Positions 1 to 10,054 of a stretch of 64,000 bases of DNA are shown one piece after another. The stretch comes from Actinostola sp. cb2023 (taxonomy: Eukaryota; Cnidaria; Anthozoa; Actiniaria; Actinostolidae): the NCBI GenBank assembly GCA_033675265.1, contig JAUJYZ010000325.1:744001-808000 (forward strand). Reading direction: 5' to 3'. The position numbers were made by a program, and so were the translations under genes. Under the pieces are notes generated by a model. That model had not been told where the DNA came from and made no database searches. It was given only the letters and a program-made list of their open reading frames with translations. Position 1 is the first letter of the stretch, and every line of letters starts with the position of its first letter.

Positions 1-544
1 GTAAATAACACATTTTCACCAACTTTCGGCAGCTGTAGCTAATCGCTACATTATTTGCCCAAGGAAATGTTTACATATATGAAAAGATGATGATCATCCA
101 TAGAGTTCACAAGCGCAGGCCAGAAAGATTTGAAGGTTTATCGCCTGGTGAAAATTAGCTTTGTTGAATAGATACTTTCGGCGAGTTAAAATGTATGCCT
201 CGCCAAAAAAAAAAATTCGCTCATGAAACATAACGCAATTCACCTCAAAATCACGCAATCTAGTATTTAGACAGTGAGAAAGAAGGTCGTACGGTTTTTA
301 AGAGCAGTACTGTTATTTTCCTTATTTCCGAGCTCGTTAAATGTGTCTCTAATTCTGACGTGTTTCGAGTCGATTTCAAGAGGACTTCGTTTATGACGAA
401 TTTCTCGAAAATTAAAAAATATTTTTCGAAACTAACTACACAGCGAATTTAGATATATAATAGGCTAACACTGTGCGGAATTAAAAGAAAATCGGAGATA
501 CCCCCCTTGCCAGTAAATTTCGGGCCCTAGTAAATACTTGCTCT

Positions 545-800
545 TAAGGTGCGGACACACATTGCGTGCAATATTGCTAGCAATTTTGTTGCAGCGTGTG
601 TCCACCCATGAAACTGATTGCTCGCAATTGACTAGCGCGCGCTAATACGACGTAATTTGTTGCTCGCAATGTTGCTGAAGTAGGACTCGATTCTACTTCT
701 GCAACATTGCGCGCAACATGTTGCAGAGGTGGACACACGCTGCAACAATACATGTTACAGGAAATGTTGCACGAAATGTTGCACCGTGTGTCCACACCTT
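545..800. mobile_element. GTTGC-rich foldback element, copy 1
   Basis: The ends are inverted (AAGGTGCGGACACAC at the left, GTGTGTCCACACCTT at the right). The interior consists of GTTGC/GCAAC words folding around a small palindrome near 690 (agtaggactcgattctactt). Related copies with the same architecture lie at 35150-35320, 39229-39562 and 50390-50735. No coding capacity is seen, so it is probably a non-autonomous DNA transposon whose superfamily I cannot assign. Confidence 0.75.
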
Positions 801-1327
801 TACTGCTGCGAATTTTCTGAGAAACCTGGTTTTCGTCAGGCCCGTTTTCACTGCAGTGTCATGTAGTATGCTTGTGTCGTTACTGAAAATCAGGTTTAAT
901 CATCAACATTTGTAGATTTTGACTACTTGAGTCAGTCAGAGTCATCTAAAAGGTTAAAAGACCTGGAAAACTTGTTACGCTACATAAACCCTAGTGTCAG
1001 CATGAGAAAGTTCAATTTTCTTTCGTATCATCAGATTTTTATTCCCTCACTTGTGAGAATTAATAGTGAGACAAAGGGCACTAATTCAGTCTAACAAAAG
1101 AAAATGGGCAAAGCATTCTGGCACTTTTAGTCAAATGACGCCATCATGAATATGGCAAATATGGCCTCTTTTGCCGAGATATGAAGCGGTTTAAACTCTT
1201 CGACTTCGAGTCTAAACATTTTGATTCAGTCGAGAGAACTGTCAATTCGTGTATGTGCAACTGAATGTCTGTGTGGACGAAACTGAAATGGAGTGTGAAC
1301 ACGATACTATCACGTGATAACAGGACA

Positions 1328-1728
1328 CTTTCTAAACGAGCGGGGGACTGGGGCCGAGTTCAAATCATCAGTCTAATTAAATATACATCAGAACAAGCAT
1401 GTAAAATATATTAAGGTCATTTACCAAGTTGCAGGACTTTTGCTCACGTACACACAAAGTTACGAGCTTACAAATGTCACAAAAATAAGAGAGAATTGTA
1501 TGGATGGTCCCTCCATGGATCGTAAAAACACTGTCTTTTTACGATCCTCCAAACCTTATAGTCTCTGTATTTTTAGACATTTTTTAAAACATCGCTATTT
1601 TGTCTCTAAGTATTTCAAATTTTACAGTCTCACTAATTTGGATGCGCTCTTTCTTGTGAAAATATTTGTTTTGCAATTAGATTAGTTTTGAAGAACTCGG
1701 TCCCAGTCCATTGCTCGTTTAGAAAATA
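1328..1728. mobile_element. Possible MITE with 33-bp imperfect inverted ends
   Basis: The left end reads TTTCTAAACGAGC followed by GGGGGACTGGGGCCGAGTTC. The right end, on the other strand, reads TTTTCTAAACGAGC followed by AATGGACTGGGACCGAGTTC. The interior has no domain. The boundaries are inferred from the inverted match only; no target duplication was established. Confidence 0.45.
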
Positions 1729-1901
1729 ATGACGCCATTGTATTTTTTTGGATATTTTGATTCAAGCATCCAAATCTTAACTAAATCTACCTTTTTACAT
1801 CGAAAAATATCGTTTTGAAGAGAACAATTCTCTAAAACGAACTGAACTATAATTGATTCATTGTTTTTACTTTATGTATTAGTCGATGAAATAAGTGTTT
1901 T

Positions 1902-1907
1902 TTTATT
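1902..1907 (-). terminator. Candidate poly(A) signal for the first Tctex1 gene
   Basis: AATAAA on the minus strand, about 165 bases beyond the stop codon of the 2070-2714 gene. The position fits a normal 3' UTR, but an AT-rich background makes chance occurrence likely. Confidence 0.4.
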
Positions 1908-2069
1908 AAATTAAATTTTCATTGCATTCGTAGCCCAAAAGATACGAACAGTTTGTAAGAAAGTCGACTGAAAGTTTCAGGAAGGACTTCGCAGGAGACA
2001 ACGTACCGACAGGGAAAAGATGCTTCGGCTAAAGTATTAATCAGAGTCTACTGGGGTCAAATCAAAGTT

Positions 2070-2714
2070 TCATTCGTTGTAGACGCCGTACATCAAAGCC
2101 ACAGCGTACATGTCGCCTTTTCTTACGCTTGACGAAGCGAAATTATCATTACTTTCATTCCACAAACATCTACTTGCGACCCGCATCTCTTGTCCACTCA
2201 CCGACCCAAAATACACGACACAGACGAGCTTATAACGGTCGTAGTTCAACCACTTCACCTTCTGTTTGATATCCTCACAAACACTAACACTCAAGGCTCT
2301 GCATTTAGCGGCTTCGTAGTGGTCCATTCCTTCAATTGCCTCTTCCAAAGCGCCATCCATAATTTTCTCCACAACATGAGGAGTGAACCTTTTGTCGTCT
2401 TGTGGCTTGGTCCGATACGTCGGTTGAAGCTGCTGCTTACAGTTGCCGCCTTTTTGTGCCTGGAGTTCATTGGTTTCACTGAATAATTTGGCATTGGTCG
2501 AAAGTTTTCTCGGTGCAGTTTGAAAGTAAGGAATCGACACGGAGGGTTTTCGCTTGTCTTTTTGAGGGCTCCAGTTGTCCGTGGATGTTGCCGATGAACT
2601 TCTTGTCCTGTTGCCTGAAGCAGGATTGATTAAAGACGACGACCTTCGAGTTCTCGACGTTTCCTCGACTTCAGTGGACGAGTGCTTGCTAACTACTAAC
2701 TTTGGTGTCTCCAT
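2070..2714 (-). CDS. Tctex1-domain protein, DYNLT4/5-like, intronless
   Basis: A 214-residue protein. Residues 1-100 are polar and Ser/Thr/Arg-rich and look disordered. Residues about 105-214 form a Tctex1 (dynein light chain) domain: an amphipathic helix (FTPHVVEKIMDGALEEAI), a second helix ending IKQKVKWLNYDRYKLV, then the strand-rich YFGSVSGQEMRVASRCLW and a C-terminal YAVALMYGVYNE. In this family the domain forms dimers and binds dynein intermediate chains; members with long N-terminal tails (TCTEX1D1, TCTEX1D4) are linked to cilia or signalling scaffolds. The start is the first in-frame ATG; no introns are needed. It is one of four related copies within 12 kb. The family call is firm; the exact orthologue is uncertain. 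Confidence 0.9.
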   Translation of the reverse strand: METPKLVVSKHSSTEVEETSRTRRSSSLINPASGNRTRSSSATSTDNWSPQKDKRKPSVSIPYFQTAPRKLSTNAKLFSETNELQAQKGGNCKQQLQPTYRTKPQDDKRFTPHVVEKIMDGALEEAIEGMDHYEAAKCRALSVSVCEDIKQKVKWLNYDRYKLVCVVYFGSVSGQEMRVASRCLWNESNDNFASSSVRKGDMYAVALMYGVYNE

Positions 2715-4589
2715 ATCTTCAAAAACCTTGAACTTTTGAATTCAAACTTGGGAAGAAAATCGCTGCAAAAGATCCAGAATGTTCCGCACGTCAAGTCAAA
2801 GCTCGATCCCCAAACATGGGTTTTCAAAGATTAACACAAAAGCGTAACAAATTCCTCCGTTTCCTGGTTCTTGAATGATAATTTCTCTGGCCTCAGTTCT
2901 TTTCTTTTGAGGTCAAATTTCTCGAAAACCTTTCCGGCTGTCTTCTAGCTTTATTTCTTCCTTCTTGCCACATCAACTACACGTAACCAGGACGACTGAT
3001 GCACAGTACACAAACTTGAGTGTACCGAACTGTTGACAAAAGAATGTTGACTTACTTACGTTGAATATGCAAAAACTTCACAAAGTTGTTTAACTTCTTC
3101 TTTGACTTCAGTCTAATCTACATTTCGTCTATAATTAATGTAAATAGACGCTGCAAAAGTCGGCAGCGAGTAGCACATGCAACGTATAATTAGTGTCGTG
3201 TTCATTGAATTGATGCATTTTTGTCTAAGTGGGAATGTCCTTTCGCTAATTGACTGGTTCTTTGGCCAATATAATTATAATATAATATAATTTAAAAAAA
3301 GAACTATTCAATTTGAAAGACAAAAGTCGTTAAAGGCAAACAATACAAACTAAGCCAGCTTTATCTAATCAGTCAAAACAAAACGCATTCTAGGCGTTAG
3401 AAGATGAAAACGTGCCTTGCATTTCAAAATTGCAAAATATTGCTCTACGCTAGTTTTAGTTTTAGTTTTGTATTATTTTTTATATCTAAAACCTTTTCAG
3501 ATTAAAGATTTAGATTTAGATTTAGCCTCGAGTCTTGTTCCTTTGAGGCATTCGTCTTTTCTTTATCTTGTTATCGAAACATGACGTCAGAACTACAATC
3601 CAACAGAATCTCGTCAAACTTCGTTCGTCACTTCCGGTTTGTTTGTTGTGACCGTGGCTTGGATTGCGGGTTGCGCGTTGCCGACCCTCGGGTCCCGGCA
3701 CTTACAGCTTGGTTCGTTTGTACACGGATGCATCTTAGGGAAACTAACCACTGACGCAGAGTGTGTCGCAGCAACGGCTTACGCTTTGTTGTTTCCGCAA
3801 ACAAACATTTTGATTTTGGGAGCAAGGGGGATCTTAAACACGAGGGCGCACTATAAAAGGAGAGGTACCTAGGGTAATTTCGTTGGATCTGTCAATCAAA
3901 TCTACCGAGACGTCGCCTGGCTCTAGTATTCTTATGTGGCTTTATATCGTTTCAGTCGTAGGTTATCCTAAAATTTCCCCGCCAAAGGCATGAAAATGCC
4001 ATTTGCGAAACCTTACCGGTCTTTACCATAAAATCGACATAAAAGTACAGAGATGCTCGACACAGTTACCTAATAAATAAATAAATAAATAAATAACAAG
4101 ACACCTTCGCGACGTAGACGAAGACGAACGTAACTTGTGTAATGAAAACTATACTCTTGTCGCTTTATGTAGAAATGACCGAACATAGTTTTATGCTTGG
4201 AAATGGTTATTACAGGCAAAGAGGATTTCGGCTCATGAATTTGTAGGCCTGGATCGATAATGAGTAGGGATGTAGATTGTTGTGATACATGGCGCGCGAA
4301 ATTCAAAATATCCTTCGTACGAGAACGCGTGGTGCGACTGAAAATCGTATAGATAACTACCGAATACGAAAAATATTGACACGTTCGTTTATTATAACTG
4401 TTTTAGACCTAAAATTACAATTTCTTCATTAACTTTGCTGTTGAAATTTGACTTTATTAAGAAAATCATTTTACCCCGTTGTTCAGCCATGTTCAACCAC
4501 GCAGGCAGTTATGGTCTACATGTCGGCAAATTTTACGCGCACTCAAACGTCACCAACTCTCGCGGTTTGTTTGTGTATAGGAACATGTG

Positions 4590-4790
4590 ACGTACACCAC
4601 CAACTCTACGACCTACGGCTTACCTGTTACGCATCGCCAACTCCAGCGGTCTACGTATCGCAACGACCTACGGCTTATTTACCGCGCGGCACCTGTTACG
4701 CATCGCCAACTCCAGCGGTCTACGTATCGGCAACGACCTGCCTGCGGTTTCTTTACGCGCGGCATCTGTTACGCATCGCCAACTCTCGTG
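4590..4790. repeat. ~66-bp tandem repeat, about 3-4 diverged copies
   Basis: The unit contains CTGTTACGCATCGCCAACTC, then AGCGGTCTACGTATCG and GACCTACGGCTTA. Successive copies start near 4621, 4688 and 4765. The overlapping open frames change phase between copies and show no protein family, so I treat this as non-coding. Confidence 0.7.
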
Positions 4791-4908
4791 GCGGACGCAT
4801 CGGCAAAGACTTGCGGTTTGTTTGTGTACTGAGACATGTGACGTGCTACGCGTTAATTACCGCCTCTTGCGACATACATATCATCAACGTCTAGCGGTTT
4901 GATCATGA

Positions 4909-4913
4909 ATAAA

Positions 4914-4985
<72 letters not shown>
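4909..4985. repeat. (TAA)n microsatellite
   Basis: Almost pure ATA/TAA triplets for about 75 bases. Tracts like this often mark the 3' tail of a LINE or SINE; no element body could be recognised on either side here. Confidence 0.9.
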
Positions 4986-5076
4986 GTACTTAAATCACGA
5001 ATGAGGAGAGATTTGGATAAACATTTAATAAGAAAACATTGCGACAGTAAAACTCTAAAATTCATACTAACTGATA

Positions 5077-5359
5077 CAGTCATTTGCAAAAATTCTGGCC
5101 GACTACGATATATCAATATATATATATCGGGTGCAATATGGGTAATTAAATAATACTATTTTGAGTTCCCTAACTTAAATGAAGCAAAATTTACAAACAA
5201 AAAACGTAAGGGAAATAAACATTATACTAAATATTTCTACCAACTTTGCTGGCGTTTACCCGCTTTAAGGAAAATTTTCGATTATTTAATTACCCATAAT
5301 GCACCCGATATATTGATATATTGATATTTCGTAGCGGCCAGAATTTTTGCAAATGACTG
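5077..5359. mobile_element. Tc1/mariner-type MITE with TA target duplication
   Basis: The element starts CAGTCATTTGCAAAAATTCT and ends with the reverse complement (GAATTTTTGCAAATGACTG), flanked on both sides by TA. Inner subterminal sequences (GATATATCAATATAT, GGGTGCA, GGGTAATTAAATAAT) are also inverted. The terminal CAGT and TA duplication are hallmarks of Tc1/mariner. It is 283 bp with no transposase, so it is non-autonomous. Confidence 0.85.
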
Positions 5360-5510
5360 TATAGTATAATAAACATGAAATTCAAGAAAGGCTGATACTA
5401 CGTAGAAATAAAAATTATTTCATGTTTGCCATATGTATAGCTGATTAGATCTTTTACAGATCCTACGTATACCTACAGCATTTTCGTTCACGGTTCCCTC
5501 TTTCAAGTAT

Positions 5511-5890
5511 AATAAAAGCGACGACGTTTCGACGTTTAGCTCACGTCTTTATCAAGTCAAAAAATGAAGAGAAAACTATGAATATAAATATACAGTGAAA
5601 CTCCTAAGGGACATATGAAATAAATACAAAAATCAAGAACAATAAGAACAATAAAAACTTATTGATCCATACTTATTGATGCTATTGTTCTTATTGTTCT
5701 TAATTTTTGTATGTATTTCATTAGCCTGCGAATACAGCCGCTTTTTTACGCTCGCCACAGGGGTCTCGCAGGCTAGTATTTCATATGTCCCTTAGGAATT
5801 TTTCACTGTATATATATTCATACTAGTTTTCTCTTCATTTTTTGACTTGATAATGACGTGAGCTAAACGTCGAAACGTCATCGCTTTTAA
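5511..5890. mobile_element. Foldback element with CGACGTTT-type ends
   Basis: Long inverted arms: the left reads CGACGTTTCGACGTTTAGC then TCACGTC; the right reads GACGTGAGCTAAACG then TCGAAACGTC. Inside are inverted copies of ATATACAGTGAAA.TCCTAAGGGACATATGAAA and of AATAAGAACAATA. A short unrelated segment (about 5725-5780, AGCCTGCGAATACAGCCGC) interrupts one arm and may be a nested insertion. Confidence 0.7.
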
Positions 5891-5907
5891 AATACACGCA
5901 TCAAGAG

Positions 5908-6063
5908 TTCTAGACTTCCGGTACGCGCGCAATGCATTGTGAGATTATTACAAAGGAAAAATGAGCACCAAGTGAGCAAAAACATAGCTTGGGCTCCCTG
6001 TGTCTAGAATTGGTGCTCACTTTTCCTTTGTAATAATACCGGAAGTCTGGAACTCTTGATGCT
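5908..6063. mobile_element. Short foldback element
   Basis: GCATCAAGAGTTC...AGACTTCCGGTA on the left pairs with TACCGGAAGTCTGGAACTCTTGATGC on the right; TTATTACAAAGGAAAA and GAGCACCAA are inverted inside. It contains one copy of the dispersed GGGCTCCCTGTG module near 5992. Confidence 0.7.
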
Positions 6064-6897
6064 TCTATACTATATCTTTAATTAATATGAATATTAGAGT
6101 TTTACTGTCGCAATGTTTTCTTATTAAATAAATAAATTAAATCACGCTGACACAAATAAAAGATCTTACAAAAAAGACTCGTTGGAATGTGCACGTGCTA
6201 ATATAAAATTACAGTATCGATGAAAATGATAATATCCATTACATCAGTTATATAGTAAGTATAAGTTATCTGTTATGTTACCCCCACCTACCATAATAAA
6301 ATCATGACTCTTGCCGCATTGCCGTGTACATGTCGGTACATGAAGACTTCAAGGTTTATTAGGTAACGTAACTTATTTATTACAGTTTTTCTCCAAAGGA
6401 ACTAAATAATCTACAATAAATACAATAAACTATCACTAAATAGAAATAAAATAAAGAAAAAAAAGTGGAGAGGGAAGCATCCAAAAAGCGCCCTTGACAT
6501 CATACGAGGGATGCTCGGGTCCGGGAACAGGAATGGTTCGACTTTGCCGAGTGCTGGATCATACCATTTACAGATTTTAGTCAAAGTACTTTGTCATTGA
6601 ACGTGATCTGTACGTAGGATTTACAATCACTCATAACTAAGCAATAAATACATTACTTTATTATCTCCAGTTCCTTCAAATGGTGCTTTGCATCATTAGC
6701 TTGTTTACTGCATGTTTGGAAAACAATGGAGGAAGGCGTAATGACATGGATAGAAAGTCCCACGGGACTCACTGTTATTTGCGTGTAATTACTGTGTTTG
6801 TAACTCAATTTAGCAACGGTGGTAAGACACAAAGTTGTAAACAAGGCCACCACGAACCAACGAACTAAGGACTTTTCCGCACCTGCAAAGCTTCACG

Positions 6898-7428
6898 ATG
6901 TCATTCGTTCAGAAAAAAAGAATCCTTCTCCCAGGAAATACTCTACGTAAAGGAGGCTACCAAAAGGAAAACCAAGCTCCCAGTTTCAAGTCAGATTACG
7001 ACGAGTTGCGAGATGAGATCTCCGATACCACCAGTGTCACTGCTGAAATGCCCGCTGTGTTCAAGAGACGAGTCATCTACGAGAACAACTACAAAATGTC
7101 ACCAGATAAACTCTTTCCTGTCAAGCAAGTCGAGCGGATAATCCTCGAGGTATTAGAGGAGAATTTAGCGAAGAAGAAGTACGACTTTAATCGAAGCATC
7201 GAACTTTGCAAAATAGTCTCTCAGATTATCAAAGACAAAGTGAAAGGGCTGAAAGTGTCGAGGTACAAGCTTGTGATCATTGTTCATATCGGCGAATGTG
7301 CAGGTCAAGATGTCAAGATTGCGAGTCAGTGTTTGTGGAACCAAGAGTTTGATACGTACGCAACGGCGAGCTTACGTAACCAGTCGCTTTTCGCACAAGG
7401 GACGGTGTTTGGGATTTACTTTGAGTAA
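6898..7428 (+). CDS. Tctex1-domain protein, DYNLT4/5-like, intronless
   Basis: A 176-residue protein. The tail (1-65) is basic and polar. The Tctex1 domain follows from MSPDKLFPVKQVERIILEVL (about 66 onward), through IIKDKVKGLKVSRYKLVIIV and IGECAGQDVKIASQCLWN, to the C-terminal FAQGTVFGIYFE. This copy is the closest of the four to the TCTEX1D1 (DYNLT5) pattern I know. The expected role is a dynein light-chain-like adaptor, cytoplasmic or ciliary. The ATG is the first in frame. The last 76 bases of the coding region are copied again just downstream (7458-7561). Poly(A) signal candidate at 7626. Confidence 0.92.
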   Translation: MSFVQKKRILLPGNTLRKGGYQKENQAPSFKSDYDELRDEISDTTSVTAEMPAVFKRRVIYENNYKMSPDKLFPVKQVERIILEVLEENLAKKKYDFNRSIELCKIVSQIIKDKVKGLKVSRYKLVIIVHIGECAGQDVKIASQCLWNQEFDTYATASLRNQSLFAQGTVFGIYFE

Positions 7429-7561
7429 AGCAGATTTTTTATGACTAACTATTGTAATACGTACGCAACGGCGAGCTTACGTAACCAGTCGCTTTTCGCA
7501 CAAGGGACGGTGTTTGGGATTTACTTTGAGTAGAGCAGATTTCGTATGACTAACTATTGTA
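7353..7561 (+). repeat. 105-bp tandem duplication of the Tctex1 gene 3' end
   Basis: The block starting TACGTACGCAACGGCGAGC at 7353 recurs at 7458, exactly 105 bp later, and runs to ATTGTAA at 7561. It includes the last 25 codons, the stop and the start of the 3' UTR. The second copy differs at a few bases (for example gagtaAagc versus gagtaGagc). It lies after the stop codon, so it does not change the protein. Confidence 0.93.
7458..7535 (+). pseudogene. Duplicated C-terminal fragment of the upstream Tctex1 gene
   Basis: Near-identical copy of the final codons (ending FGIYFE and TAG) of the 6898-7428 gene, placed in its 3' UTR. It has no start codon or promoter of its own. Confidence 0.8.
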
Positions 7562-7625
7562 ACTTCAGTAAAATAGGTATTTAATGTGACGTCACGGTTA
7601 CCCTTGACAACGATGGAAAGAAAAA

Positions 7626-7631
7626 AATAAA
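7626..7631 (+). terminator. Candidate poly(A) signal
   Basis: AATAAA about 200 bases after the stop of the 6898-7428 gene, in a plausible place for its 3' end. Confidence 0.5.
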
Positions 7632-7657
7632 CATGTTTTATCTGACAAAAATTGTAT

Positions 7658-7812
7658 TTCTTCAACCTTAGTTTTATAAAAAACTGCCAAGCTTTCCAAT
7701 TCGGGCTAAGCGCCCATCTTCAGGGCTAAATGCATAAAATCTAATTACAAATTAGATGGGCGCTTAGCCCGAAAGCTTGGCAGTTTTTTATTAAAACTAA
7801 GGTTGAAGAAAC
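7658..7812. mobile_element. Near-perfect foldback element
   Basis: Arms of about 60 bases: TTCTTCAACCTTAGTTTTA, AAAAAACTGCCAAGCTT, GGGCTAAGCGCCCATCT on the left, and the same in reverse complement on the right. The central loop is about 30 bases. The arms are so similar that the insertion is probably recent. Confidence 0.8.
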
Positions 7813-7927
7813 AAAATTTTTGTCATGAATCATCCAACCTACAAACCGACATTAGATTTATGTTTTATCTGGTTTATTGTTTAACTCAACATATGCTGCC
7901 CTTTACTATATTTTTACTTTGTGACAT

Positions 7928-8112
7928 ACAGCGTGACGTACCGTGGCCACCCAATTCATTTTTATACAAGTTAGCCAATCAGACAGCGAGAATTTGTTTT
8001 GACAGATACATTTGCACGTGAACTCACTCAGTCGTGACCACAAAGTGTTTTCACTTCGTACTCTTTGCAACAATTCTCGCTGTCTGATTGGCTGGCTTGT
8101 GGCCACGGTAAG
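7928..8112. mobile_element. Foldback/MITE with CCGTGGCCAC ends
   Basis: TACCGTGGCCACCCAA and AGCCAATCAGACAGCGAGAAT on the left are inverted at the right as ATTCTCGCTGTCTGATTGGCT and GTGGCCACGGTAAGACG. No coding capacity. Confidence 0.65.
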
Positions 8113-8244
8113 ACGCGTCTCGCGCGCTGTAAAATGTCGAAATTGTATATATTATATATTTACCAAAAATAAACTTTCATTGAAGGCATCTCATCTGTTT
8201 CTGATAGAGTTTAGTTTAAGCTTAGAGCAAAATGGCCACCAGTC

Positions 8245-8490
8245 GCCTTTACCGAAGTGAGTACAAGACTGGGTACGACCCGCAAAGCATCCATGGATTG
8301 TTTAGAGAATCAAACATGACGCGCGGTGAATTTCGGAAGCTGTTGATGCAACCAGGAACACAGCAGTTGAAATGATGAGGCATTGTAAGCTCTAGAGTAC
8401 ATTCAATATGGCGGACCTGTCCATCAAAACAATCCATAGATGCATTGCGGTCACGATTCGAACCCAGGCTTCCACTCGTTTCGGTAAAGG
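8245..8490. mobile_element. Inverted-repeat element with possible THAP remnant
   Basis: CCTTTACCGAAGTGAGTAC and GCATCCATGGATTGTTT on the left match, inverted, AATCCATAGATGCATTGC and TCGTTTCGGTAAAGG on the right, giving about 60-base imperfect ends. On the minus strand the interior encodes FNCCVPGCINSFRNSP, which resembles the start of a THAP zinc-binding domain (Cys-x3-Cys). THAP domains occur in P-element-type transposases, so this may be a deletion derivative, but the peptide is too short to be sure. Confidence 0.5.
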
Positions 8491-8614
8491 AGAATTCTCT
8501 TATAAACTCGAACAACTACTGCTTGTGGTTACATTTTACCCGAAATGAAGCACAATTTTTCCAAAAACGCCCGCGTAATTTTTGGCTTGCGGTACGGTTG
8601 CCACTCCAAAAGGT

Positions 8615-10054
8615 CTAACACGACTCTGCACTTCTACATGAGAGAGACCGCTGTCTAGTCATCATTGGAGGCGTGCGTGGACGGCGATTAACACTATCAG
8701 CGCTGTTCCTTGACTTACGAGATAATTTATTGATTGCAATCGACGCAAAACCGGCTTTCGCGAACCGCCGAAGAACCTCAGCACGCGGAGAGCTTGAGTA
8801 CGAACGCGTGTGTAACCGCTGTACAAGCTTGGGAGGCTCAGCTTTGAGTCGATAAGAAGACGAGTGCTGATCTTGTAGCATACAGAAGAGTTTGGGCAAC
8901 TGAGTCTTGATGCTTGCTTTGGTTCTTTTTGGGATCTGCGTGTCAGGGAATATTTGTTTTGTAAAGATTGTCGGCCATCTTTTGGTTTCACTCTCTGCCC
9001 TGCCCTGCGCATGCCCGGAATTCAACTTTGGTTTTAACCAATCAGCGACGTTGCTTCCCTTCCCGAGTTTCACAGCTGTGCGCTTGACGGGTTTGTCTTG
9101 TCTTGGAGGGAATTCGTTGTTGATCTTCCCAGACGTGGGAGCATGACTTTGATGTAGAAGGCGATTTCCAAATATTTCGTTGTCTTTGCAGTCTTGTAAT
9201 TCCTCCGAACTATTCTCCATTTGCGACCTCACCTTGTCGTCTAGCGACGTGTTCAGCACGTTTCTAACCTGACCCGAAACGTGAGTTTTACAGTCGTTTA
9301 AGGATGCAGTCTCGGTGGCGTCCCTCACTTTACTACTGCCATTTAGGTCTATATCTATAGGAAATCCGTTTCTTTTCAAGTCAGCAAATTTGAATGGATT
9401 TTTCCCCGCGTCTTTTGAAACATTTCCATTGTTCTCCTTATTGATACTGTTGCCATGGTGATCAGTTTCTTCTTCAATGACTGTTATCTTAATCTCCACA
9501 TCCCTCGCCTTAGGTAAACATTTGCCCTTTTTTAGCAGCCTGTCGATACATTGATGATATCCTAACTTGGCTGCTACTGTCAGAGGCGTTTCACCGATGT
9601 CGTTCGCTTGGTCTAGGCCACGGATTCTTCGTTTTACGAACTCCGAAAGAACAGCATCTATTATCGTCAAATCGCCTGTTCTCACAGCGTAAAGTGGAAC
9701 CGAATTACCATGATTATCGCGAGCAGCTAGATTCACCTCATTCTCCTTCAACAAGAGTTGCACAATGCGTGTTCTTCTCTCAATACATGCATGCATAACC
9801 ACTGTCAGGCCCTCACTGTCTCTAGCCAGAGCGCTCGCTCCTTGTTCCAGCAACCACTTAACAACGCTGTAAGCTGTCTCTTCTTGTTGTATTAGACAAG
9901 CTGCAAGGAGAGCTGTTCGGCCATTCGTTCTGTTCTTGTCGTTCACATCATAACCCTTTTTGACCAACAACTTCGCTTGATGGAACCGTCTCTCTTCCAG
10001 TGCCTTTACCAAAGCTGGCATTGTGTCCTGTACGTTTGAAGCCAGTTGTTGCAT
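8615..10054 (-). CDS. Ankyrin-repeat protein, ANKRD34-like, intronless
   Basis: A 479-residue protein. Residues about 10-175 contain four to five ankyrin repeats, seen as GRTALLAAC, EGLTVVMHAC, HGNSVPLYAV and IGETPLTVAA, each followed by an LL-type helix. The remaining 300 residues are polar and basic with no domain I recognise; the end is Ser/Arg-rich (RQRSLSCRSAESC). The repeat spacing and the long disordered tail on a single coding exon recall the vertebrate ANKRD34 proteins, which are also encoded on one exon, but that is a resemblance only. Ankyrin repeats bind proteins; no enzymatic role is suggested. It sits between two Tctex1 genes on the same strand as three of them. The start is the first in-frame ATG. 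Confidence 0.85.
   Translation of the reverse strand: MQQLASNVQDTMPALVKALEERRFHQAKLLVKKGYDVNDKNRTNGRTALLAACLIQQEETAYSVVKWLLEQGASALARDSEGLTVVMHACIERRTRIVQLLLKENEVNLAARDNHGNSVPLYAVRTGDLTIIDAVLSEFVKRRIRGLDQANDIGETPLTVAAKLGYHQCIDRLLKKGKCLPKARDVEIKITVIEEETDHHGNSINKENNGNVSKDAGKNPFKFADLKRNGFPIDIDLNGSSKVRDATETASLNDCKTHVSGQVRNVLNTSLDDKVRSQMENSSEELQDCKDNEIFGNRLLHQSHAPTSGKINNEFPPRQDKPVKRTAVKLGKGSNVADWLKPKLNSGHAQGRAESETKRWPTIFTKQIFPDTQIPKRTKASIKTQLPKLFCMLQDQHSSSYRLKAEPPKLVQRLHTRSYSSSPRAEVLRRFAKAGFASIAINKLSRKSRNSADSVNRRPRTPPMMTRQRSLSCRSAESC

Larger units (their letters stand above)
1..2069. other. Gene-free left flank
   Basis: No convincing coding region is visible; the short open frames here lack recognisable domains. 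The stretch holds a GTTGC-rich foldback element (545-800) and a pair of inverted segments at about 1328-1364 and 1693-1728 that carry the same motif (TTTCTAAACGAGC, then a GACTGGG/C-CGAGTTC block) and could be the ends of a roughly 400-bp non-autonomous transposon. Confidence 0.5.
2715..6897. other. Gene-free spacer with repeats
   Basis: There is no supported gene between the first two Tctex1 genes. A TATA-like ctataaaagg occurs near 3850 but no matching coding exon follows. The rest holds a ~66-bp tandem repeat (4590-4790), a TAA microsatellite (4909-4985), a mariner-type MITE (5077-5359) and two foldback elements (5511-5890 and 5908-6063). Confidence 0.5.

Noticed and set aside
3639..3872. 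77-codon plus-strand frame with a TATA-like box at its end
   Set aside because: No domain, opposite-strand frame also open, and no splice or poly(A) context.
4853..5116. Tyrosine-run minus-strand frame
   Set aside because: It is the TAA microsatellite read on the other strand.
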